From assembly GCF_022179305.1 (NCBI RefSeq), contig NZ_BPQP01000065.1, positions 1-50,232 on the forward strand: a stretch of 50,232 nt of DNA, in the 5' to 3' direction. The first letter of the stretch is position 1, and each line of letters opens with the position of its first letter. Position numbers and translations under genes: made by a program. Origin of the DNA: Methylobacterium iners (GTDB lineage: Bacteria; Pseudomonadota; Alphaproteobacteria; Rhizobiales; Beijerinckiaceae). Positions 44,712 through 50,232 of this stretch are shown here, in pieces. The notes below the pieces were generated by a model. That model made no database searches. It worked only from the letters and a program-made list of their open reading frames with translations, and was not told the origin of the DNA.

Positions 44712-45815
44712 ATGAAGAAAGTTGCACTCATCACAGGCGTTACCGGGCAGGACGGAGCCTATTTGTCAGAGTTCCTCTTGAATAAAGGTTATGAGGTTCA
44801 TGGCGTTAAACGCCGTACTTCGCTATTCAATACTGCGCGTATCGATCATCTCTTTGCAGAGTCTCAGGATGGCAAGCTACCGTTTGTGCTACATCATGGC
44901 GACATGACGGATTCCTCGTCGCTTCTGCGTATTATTCAACAGGTGCAACCTGATGAGATATATAATCTGGCTGCGCAGAGCCACGTTGCTGTGAGCTTTG
45001 AGGAGCCGGAATATACTGCGAACTCTGATGCAGTGGGAGTACTGCGAATTCTTGAGGCGATACGAATCTTAGGGCTAGTGGGCAAAACCCGTTTCTATCA
45101 GGCTTCAACCTCCGAGCTGTATGGTCTGGTGCAGGAAGTACCTCAGTCTGAACGGACACCATTTTACCCACGGTCACCTTATGGGGTTGCCAAGCTTTAT
45201 GCCTACTGGATAACCGTAAATTATCGGGAAGCATATGGAATGTATGCGTGCAATGGAATTCTATTTAACCATGAATCGCCTATTCGCGGTGAAACCTTTG
45301 TGACGCGGAAGATCACTCGTGCCTTAGCGCAAATTCGATTAGGCCTGCAATCTTCGCTGGCGCTTGGTAATATGGACGCGCTGCGTGACTGGGGGCATGC
45401 TCGTGATTATGTCGAAATGCAGTGGTTGATGTTGCAGCAGACGGAAGCTGAAGATTTTGTGATCGCTACAGGTGAGCAGCATTCCGTTCGGGAGTTCGTT
45501 GAAAAATCTGCAGCTGTGCTTGGTATGACGATCGAGTGGGTTGGCTCGGGTCTTGGTGAGCGTGGCATTTTAACTGCCGCGCTGGATGAGGCGCTTTCGC
45601 CATTGATAGGCAAACCAATTGTAACCGTTGACCCCCGTTACTTTCGCCCGACGGAGGTCGAGTCGCTGCTTGGAGATGCGAGCAGAGCTCGATCGAAGCT
45701 CGGATGGTCAGCGAAAACATCGTTTGAAGAGCTTGTGCGCGAAATGGCACTATTTGACCTTCGGACCGCAGAGTCTCGTCTCGCGTCGGCGAACTCCAGC
45801 CGAGTTGTCAAATGA
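44712..45815 (+). CDS. gmd: GDP-mannose 4,6-dehydratase
   Basis: This enzyme converts GDP-D-mannose to GDP-4-keto-6-deoxy-D-mannose, the common precursor of GDP-fucose, colitose, rhamnose and perosamine. The 367-residue protein shows [35 protein letters not shown], the active-site TSELYG (Thr133, Glu135) and [14 protein letters not shown] (Tyr157, Lys161), and [19 protein letters not shown]. These residue positions agree with the E. coli enzyme within one. The stop overlaps the next start by ATGA, linking it to the reductase gene. Confidence 0.95.
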   Translation: MKKVALITGVTGQDGAYLSEFLLNKGYEVHGVKRRTSLFNTARIDHLFAESQDGKLPFVLHHGDMTDSSSLLRIIQQVQPDEIYNLAAQSHVAVSFEEPEYTANSDAVGVLRILEAIRILGLVGKTRFYQASTSELYGLVQEVPQSERTPFYPRSPYGVAKLYAYWITVNYREAYGMYACNGILFNHESPIRGETFVTRKITRALAQIRLGLQSSLALGNMDALRDWGHARDYVEMQWLMLQQTEAEDFVIATGEQHSVREFVEKSAAVLGMTIEWVGSGLGERGILTAALDEALSPLIGKPIVTVDPRYFRPTEVESLLGDASRARSKLGWSAKTSFEELVREMALFDLRTAESRLASANSSRVVK

Positions 45816-46738
45816 GGCCGCGCATCTTTGTTACGGGCGGCCGCGGGATGGTTGGTCGGACGTTGTTGGAGCAACTCGATCCGGCTGAGTGGACCATAGC
45901 CGCACCCTCGAGAGCAGAACTGGACCTTACTGACGCTCGGGCCACTGCGGTTTTTATCGCGGATTTTCGTCCGGATGCCATTGTGCATGCTGCCGGCCGA
46001 GTTGGTGGTATACAGGCTAACATATCTGAGCCTGTGGATTTTTTGGTTATGAATACGGATATTGGGCGAAATGTCATTTTAGGTGCGAATGCTGCGGGAG
46101 TGCGGAAGTTTATCAATCTCGCTAGCTCTTGCGTTTACCCCAATGATCGGGATGTTGCTTTGCGAGAGGAAGACATCCTCAGTGGGCCGCTTGAACCCAC
46201 AAATGAAGGTTATGCTATTGCGAAGATTTTTGCTTTGCGGCTTTGTCAGTATCTTAATCGCCAATCGGGCTCGGCGTATTTCAAAACGTTAATTCCCTGC
46301 AATCTTTACGGCCCGAACGATCATTTTAATCCAGAGGTTTCTCATCTCGTTCCGGCCGCCATTCAAAAAATTGCGACAGCAAAAAGGCTCGGTAGCGAAT
46401 CGGTGGAAATTTGGGGTGATGGCACCGCGCGTCGCGAGTTTCTTTACACCGGCGATCTGGCAAACGCGATATTGAGGGCGATTCGGGACTTTGAAAGACT
46501 GCCAGAACTTATGAACGTTGGGCTAGGTTATGACTTCTCGGTTTTGGAATATTATAAAGCTGCGGCTGCTGCGGTAGATTGGCGTGGTTATTTTACCTAC
46601 GACGAAACAAAGCCCGTTGGCATGAGGCGTAAATTAGTTGACGTCACACGACAGGCCGAGTGGGGATGGCGCCCCTTGACAACCCTTTATGACGGGCTGG
46701 CTATGACCTACCGCGGATTTCAGGAGATCAATCGCTGA
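45812..46738 (+). CDS. GMER-type epimerase/reductase: GDP-L-fucose synthase or ColC
   Basis: The 308-residue SDR protein has [42 protein letters not shown] (Ser106, Cys107), [14 protein letters not shown] (Tyr134, Lys138) and [20 protein letters not shown], all typical of GDP-fucose synthase (Fcl/WcaG). That enzyme epimerises C3/C5 and reduces C4. The GDP-colitose enzyme ColC is a close homologue that epimerises C5 only. With a ColD-like gene directly downstream (overlapping by one base), the ColC role is the better fit for the pathway. Sequence alone does not decide, so no gene symbol is given. Confidence 0.85.
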   Translation: MRPRIFVTGGRGMVGRTLLEQLDPAEWTIAAPSRAELDLTDARATAVFIADFRPDAIVHAAGRVGGIQANISEPVDFLVMNTDIGRNVILGANAAGVRKFINLASSCVYPNDRDVALREEDILSGPLEPTNEGYAIAKIFALRLCQYLNRQSGSAYFKTLIPCNLYGPNDHFNPEVSHLVPAAIQKIATAKRLGSESVEIWGDGTARREFLYTGDLANAILRAIRDFERLPELMNVGLGYDFSVLEYYKAAAAAVDWRGYFTYDETKPVGMRRKLVDVTRQAEWGWRPLTTLYDGLAMTYRGFQEINR

Positions 46739-47904
46739 TGTCTTACCGATTCCCTTTGGCTACTACTACCTGGGACGAGGCCGAGTATGAAGCTCTCCAG
46801 CGCGTTATCGCTGCTGGGACCTTCACTATGGGGCGGGCGGTGCATGAGTTCGAAAACAGATTTGCGGACTGGCAAGGTAGCCGGTACTCCGTGATGGTCA
46901 ATTCAGGTTCTTCAGCAAATCTTCTCATGATTGCAGCTTTGATGTTTACGGGCAACGAGAAATTGAGATTAAAGGCGGGGGATGAAGTAATTGTGCCCGC
47001 CGTTTCTTGGGCAACGACTTATTATCCGGTTTCGCAATATGGGCTTAAGTTGAAATTCGTTGATATTGATATTGAGACACTAAACTTTGATCTTGAGTCG
47101 CTTCGCAATGCTATAACTGATCGGACTAGGGCGGTGCTGGCGGTCAATCTGTTAGGCAATCCAAATGATTTTAGCAGCATCATGGAAATCATTGGAAGAC
47201 GCAATATTCTTGTTCTCGAAGATAATTGTGAGGCGATGGGCGCAAAATTTGAAGGTCGGCGGTCGGGCTCGTTTGGGGTCATGGGTACATTCAGTACGTT
47301 TTTTTCGCATCATATTTCTACGATGGAGGGTGGCTTAATCGCGACCGATGACGAAGAACTTTATCACATTTTACTGTCCTTGCGCGCGCATGGTTGGACG
47401 CGCAACCTTCCTAAGCATAATTTGGTTACGGGGACAAAATCGGACGATGATTTCGACGAATCGTTCAAGTTTGTGTTGCCCGGCTACAATGTTCGGCCCC
47501 TGGAAATGTCGGGGGCTTTAGGTATTGAGCAGTTGAAAAAGCTACCTAGTATCATTTCTGCTCGTCGAGACAATGCTGCTTTATTTTGTGAGGTTATGTC
47601 GGAACACCCAGACCTGATGATACAGAAGGAGATAGGGGAGAGTAGCTGGTTTGGCTTTAGTCTTGTAATACGCGGCGGTTCGGATTTGACGCGGAAAGCG
47701 CTTGTTGAGCGGTTGAACAATGTCGGACTGGAGTCTCGGCCCATCGTAGCTGGAAACTTCACGCGGAATCCTGTCATTAATCATTTGTATTCGGAGATAG
47801 CTGGTGAACTTGTGAATGCAGATCATGTTCATAACTATGGTGTGTTCATCGGCAACCATCATTATGAGATACGAGACGCCATTTCGGCGCTTGGTGCTTT
47901 ATGA
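46738..47904 (+). CDS. colD: ColD-like GDP-4-keto-6-deoxymannose 3-dehydratase
   Basis: The 388-residue protein belongs to the DegT/DnrJ/EryC1/StrS PLP family: NSGSSANLLMIAAL, VPAVSWATTYYPV, LEDNCEAMGA. At the position of the PLP-binding Lys it has FSTFFSHHISTMEGG, so His191 replaces Lys. This His-for-Lys change is characteristic of ColD and of the RfbH-type 3-dehydratases. ColD removes the C3 hydroxyl using PLP and glutamate and is iron-sulfur independent. RfbH has extra cysteines for a [2Fe-2S] cluster; I see no such cluster, which favours ColD. The start overlaps the reductase stop by one base. Confidence 0.85.
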   Translation: MSYRFPLATTTWDEAEYEALQRVIAAGTFTMGRAVHEFENRFADWQGSRYSVMVNSGSSANLLMIAALMFTGNEKLRLKAGDEVIVPAVSWATTYYPVSQYGLKLKFVDIDIETLNFDLESLRNAITDRTRAVLAVNLLGNPNDFSSIMEIIGRRNILVLEDNCEAMGAKFEGRRSGSFGVMGTFSTFFSHHISTMEGGLIATDDEELYHILLSLRAHGWTRNLPKHNLVTGTKSDDDFDESFKFVLPGYNVRPLEMSGALGIEQLKKLPSIISARRDNAALFCEVMSEHPDLMIQKEIGESSWFGFSLVIRGGSDLTRKALVERLNNVGLESRPIVAGNFTRNPVINHLYSEIAGELVNADHVHNYGVFIGNHHYEIRDAISALGAL

Positions 47905-48089
47905 GGTTTCAGCCACTCTGCCCATCATATACTATTACTACATCAGACGTTTGCGTTCTGTGCTCCTGATGCTGTTCCTTGAGAATGGTTTGTGACGGCT
48001 CTTCATGTGCGATGATCTCTGCTTATTTGTATAGGTACGAGCATTCAACGTTAAGGTAATCGGTGGTGATCTGAGCGCCTGTTTCTGCG

Positions 48090-48217
48090 GCACATCTGAT
48101 CCGTCGCCAGCCGAGTGGTCCGTTCTTTAGTATGGCTTTTGAGCCAGGAGGACGGATCGATGTCGAGGAAGCGACCCGAGGCCGAGGAGATCGTCGCGAA
48201 GCTGCGCCGAGCCGACG
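48090..48217 (+). repeat. Copy B of the 128-bp IS3-family end repeat
   Basis: This segment runs from GCACATCTGATCCG to GCCGAGCCGACG on the plus strand. It aligns without gaps to the reverse complement of 31707-31834 with 7 differences. It covers the left end and orfA start of an IS3-family element. Confidence 0.85.
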
Positions 48218-48593
48218 TGCTAGTCGGCCAAGGTACGAGCGTGGCGGAGGCAAACTGGTTGATCGGCGTGAGCGGGGTTACTTACTATCGCTGACGCCGT
48301 GAGTTCGGCGGGCTGATGAGTCGAGCGGATGGCGGCGCGAGGGGCTGAAGGTGCCGGTCCGCCAACCCAGGCGCGGGCGGCTCTGGGACAACGAAGGCTC
48401 CTGCTTGCGGCTGCGGCCTGAGCGGCGTGATCACGCCTGGTCCTACGACTTTGTCGAAGCGCGCACCCACGATGGCCGGAAGGCGCGCATGCTCAACGTG
48501 ACCGACGAGTTCACCCGCGAGTGCTTGGCGATCCGGGTCGCACGCAAGCTCAAGGCAGCCAACGTGATCGATGTCTTGGCAGGCTGCCCATGA
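48160..48593 (+). pseudogene. IS3-family element remnant, fused orfA/orfB pieces
   Basis: From ATG 48160 (AGGAGG upstream) the frame gives MSRKRPEAEEIVAKLRRADV, TYYR, then a stop, RREFGGLMSRADGG. After an internal deletion orfB resumes: REGLKVPVRQPRRGRLWDNE, SCLRLRPERRDHAWSYDFVE, MLNVTDEFTRECLAIRVARK, ending at VLAGCP. This contains the first Asp of the DDE core (SYDFVE) but not the second. It is a dead remnant of an IS407-like element. Confidence 0.8.
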
Positions 48594-48790
48594 TAACGAA
48601 CTATTACGGCACCGAACTCACCCCCATCCCAATCCTGCGCTGGTGCCCGGAGTTCGGGGTGGAGTGGCACTGCGTCGCCCCTGGCAAGCCAATCCGGTGG
48701 GCGTTCATGAAGCTGTTCAACGACGTCTCCGAGCCGGGTGCTTGAACGAGACCCTGCTCCTGAGCCGCGGGCACTTACGGGCAGTGCTAT
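48594..48790 (+). pseudogene. Second IS3-family orfB fragment
   Basis: The plus-strand frame gives YYGTELTPIPILRWCPEFGV, EWHCVAPGKPIRWAFMKLFN, DVSEPGCLNETLL. This matches the region DNGTELTSxAILRWxxExxVEWHYIAPGKPQQNAFxESFNG of another IS3-type transposase. The catalytic Glu is changed (AFMKLFN) and the DNG motif is lost. It is joined directly to the preceding fragment, probably by deletion. Confidence 0.75.
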
Positions 48791-48915
48791 TGCGATTTAT
48801 GTTTCCCATGTGCACGATTGCATTGTCTGGGTACTTTTCCTCAATAGGGTCGATCTAATCACCCCTCTGGAAGCGGAGACGGAGGCAGGCAAGAAGGGGG
48901 TGACTGGCCACGCAG

Positions 48916-49138
48916 CTCGCGCGCACGGACCTAGTTATCTTGGACGAGCTAGGGAATCTGCCGCTTCCATGGCTGATTTGTCGGATGCTGTTCCACCTAA
49001 TCATTCGTCTGTACGAGTGCACCTCGGCGATCGTGTCGACGAACGGGCGCTTCGACGAGTGGCCAAGCGTGGTTGGCTACGCCAAAATGACGAGGGCTCT
49101 GCTCGCCCGTTCCACCCATCACTTCTAGATCTTGGAGT
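48916..49138 (+). pseudogene. IS21-family istB ATPase remnant
   Basis: The plus-strand frame reads [65 protein letters not shown], stop. This is the Walker B to sensor region of IstB ([13 protein letters not shown], LFHLISxLYExTSxIVTTN, WPSVFGDxKMTTALLDRLTHH). The N-terminal Walker A and IstA are absent. Confidence 0.8.
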
Positions 49139-49249
49139 TAGCCAGCGCCAGGTAGGTGGTAGAGACTCCCGCCGGATGCCGCGAGGCCGGTCCACAGATG
49201 TGCCCCTTTCGCATAAAGATGAACGTTAGTGCTTGAACCGACGCAATAC

Positions 49250-50116
49250 CTACTCGCGGGCCAATTTGAGCAGGTTTTGGCCGTAGGGTGTTTTGGCAAA
49301 CATCTCGCCGCGGGCGATGAGCTGGTCGCGGCCGATGAAGCCCTGCAGGTAGGCGATCTCCTCCAGGCAGGCCACCTGCAAGCCCTGCCGGTGCTGCAGC
49401 GTGCGCACGAACTCGGCCGCCTCCAGGAGGCTGTCATGCGTGCCCGTGTCGAGCCAGGCATAGCCCCGGCTCATCCGCTCCACGAAGAGCTGCCCGCGCT
49501 CCAGGTAGGCCTGGTTCACGCTGGTGATCTCCAGCTCGCCCCGGCCTGAGGGCGTCACCGCAGCGGCGATGTCGAGCACCTCGTTGTCGTAGAAGTACAG
49601 CCCCGTCACCGCCCAGGGGCTGTCGGGCTCGGGCGGCTTCTCGACCAGCCGCAGCGGCCGGCCGGCCTTGTCGAGGCTGACCACGCCGTAGGCCTGCGGG
49701 TTGTCGACATGGTAGGCAAACACCGTCGCCCCGCTCGTGCGCTCCCGCGCGCGCGCCAGCAGCTCGCTCAGCCCCGAGCCGAAGAACAGGTTGTCGCCCA
49801 GGACCAGGGCGACGGGGTCGGAGCCGACGAACGCGCGGCCGATGACGAAGGCCTGGGCCAGGCCCTCGGGCCGGGGCTGCACCGCGTAACTGAAGGACAG
49901 CCCGAACTGCTCGCCCGTGCCGAACAGGCGCTTGTAGTTGTCGAGGTGCTCGGGAGACGAGATGATCAGGATCTCGCGGATGCCGGCCAGCATCAGCACC
50001 GAGACGGGGTAGTAGATCATCGGCTTGTCGTAGACGGGCAGGAGCTGCTTGTTGATCGACAGCGTTGCCGGATGCAGCCGGGTGCCGGAGCCGCCGGCCA
50101 GGACGATGCCCTTCAT
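49250..50116 (-). CDS. rmlA: Glucose-1-phosphate thymidylyltransferase RmlA
   Basis: RmlA joins glucose-1-phosphate and dTTP to give dTDP-glucose, the first step of dTDP-L-rhamnose synthesis. The 288-residue protein shows the signature GIVLAGGSGTRLHPATLS (residues 3-20), KQLLPVYDKPMIYYPVSVLM, LVLGDNLFFG (metal site), DNPQAYGVVSL, EKPPEPDS and YAWLDTGTHDSLLEA, all typical and full length. It is GC-rich like the left half of the window, unlike the adjacent glycan island. The start ATG 50116 lies in a 15-base direct repeat that duplicates the start codon. It is coupled to an upstream gene cut by the window edge. Confidence 0.95.
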   Translation of the reverse strand: MKGIVLAGGSGTRLHPATLSINKQLLPVYDKPMIYYPVSVLMLAGIREILIISSPEHLDNYKRLFGTGEQFGLSFSYAVQPRPEGLAQAFVIGRAFVGSDPVALVLGDNLFFGSGLSELLARARERTSGATVFAYHVDNPQAYGVVSLDKAGRPLRLVEKPPEPDSPWAVTGLYFYDNEVLDIAAAVTPSGRGELEITSVNQAYLERGQLFVERMSRGYAWLDTGTHDSLLEAAEFVRTLQHRQGLQVACLEEIAYLQGFIGRDQLIARGEMFAKTPYGQNLLKLARE

Positions 50117-50133
50117 ATGACGATGCCCTTCAT
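50102..50133 (-). repeat. Tandem duplication of the rmlA translation start
   Basis: On the minus strand the 15 bases ATGAAGGGCATCGTC occur twice, separated by AT (50133-50119 and 50116-50102). The first copy makes a 6-codon ORF (MKGIVI, stop 50115-50113) whose TGA overlaps the rmlA ATG. The first ATG itself overlaps the stop of the upstream gene. Confidence 0.85.
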
Positions 50134-50231
50134 GGTGCGACCTTCATGAGGCTGTCTTCCACGTTGTCTGCTGCAGGAACCGGGTTGTGTTCCGCAAGAA
50201 CCGGACCGACGAGCCGGTCGAGGAGGTCCTC
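50130..50231 (-). CDS. C-terminal end of an upstream gene (partial)
   Basis: A minus-strand frame enters from the right edge with 33 residues (EDLLDRLVGPVLAEHNPVPA and DNVEDSLMKVAP) and ends at TGA 50132-50130. That stop overlaps an ATG by ATGA, so the gene was probably coupled to rmlA. Other rml genes would be expected here, but the tail is too short to identify. Confidence 0.5.
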   Translation of the reverse strand, partial: EDLLDRLVGPVLAEHNPVPAADNVEDSLMKVAP

Positions 50232-50232
50232 G

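Noticed and set aside
45812-46738. Firm assignment as GDP-L-fucose synthase
   Set aside because: All Fcl motifs are present, but ColC is a close homologue and the downstream ColD-like gene points to colitose, so the symbol was left open.
1-50232. CRISPR arrays, tRNA or rRNA genes
   Set aside because: No regularly spaced repeats, and no tRNA- or rRNA-like segments, were seen on either strand by eye.

Overview
This window looks like the chromosome of a high-GC alphaproteobacterium, most likely Methylobacterium/Methylorubrum or a close relative. The clues are the high GC of the backbone genes, a compact alphaproteobacterial type II secretion (T2SS) locus, a small DUF6894-type remnant, and many insertion-sequence scars. 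The genus is inference. No rRNA, tRNA, CRISPR array or replication origin was recognised.

The left half (about 0.2-21 kb) is GC-rich and densely coded. A two-gene HNH endonuclease cassette (248-851) is followed by a minus-strand, translationally coupled cell-surface glycan operon (6725 to 1110). That operon holds an unknown protein, two glycosyltransferases, and a protein with PDV-type repeats (YYL..PDV..DPL.HY..HG). Diverging from it is a nearly complete T2SS: gspE-L-M-C/N (7055-10968), gspD-O-F-G-I (12448-17607), then gspH-J-K on the opposite strand (20897-18772). Two non-secretion genes sit inside the locus: a Tat-exported ferritin-like protein (11254-12207) and a class I methyltransferase (17681-18754).

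The middle (20.9-37 kb) starts with a 1088-residue glycosyltransferase that carries PDV repeats, GT2 and GT4 domains and lies directly upstream of gspHJK. A gene-poor stretch with IS5, IS2-group and IS630 scars and a sulfotransferase follows. Next come an ABC-2 polysaccharide-export permease, a secreted protein with a phage-tail-fibre-like C-terminus, an inositol-monophosphatase-family gene, and a decayed small-gene operon (34.7-36.1 kb).

The right part (36.4-47.9 kb) is a lower-GC surface-polysaccharide island. On the minus strand are a zinc-ribbon methyltransferase, a PDV-repeat/GT4/RgpF-like polymer enzyme, and a methyltransferase with a long coiled coil. On the plus strand are an unknown GT-like protein, a stand-alone two-repeat PDV microprotein, an NDP-sugar epimerase, gmd, a GMER/ColC-type reductase, and a PLP enzyme with the His-for-Lys change of ColD. 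The last three match a GDP-L-colitose (3,6-dideoxy-L-galactose) pathway. Inverted 128-bp copies of an IS3-family end (31.7 and 48.1 kb) bracket this island. An IS3/IS21 graveyard (48.1-49.1 kb) separates it from rmlA (dTDP-glucose synthesis), where the sequence becomes GC-rich again.

Together the genes suggest a cell surface built by glycosyltransferases that share one repeat module, with nucleotide-sugar supply, an ABC export route with a possible chain-length ruler, and a neighbouring T2SS. The repeat module, found both fused to enzymes and free, is the most unusual recurring element.
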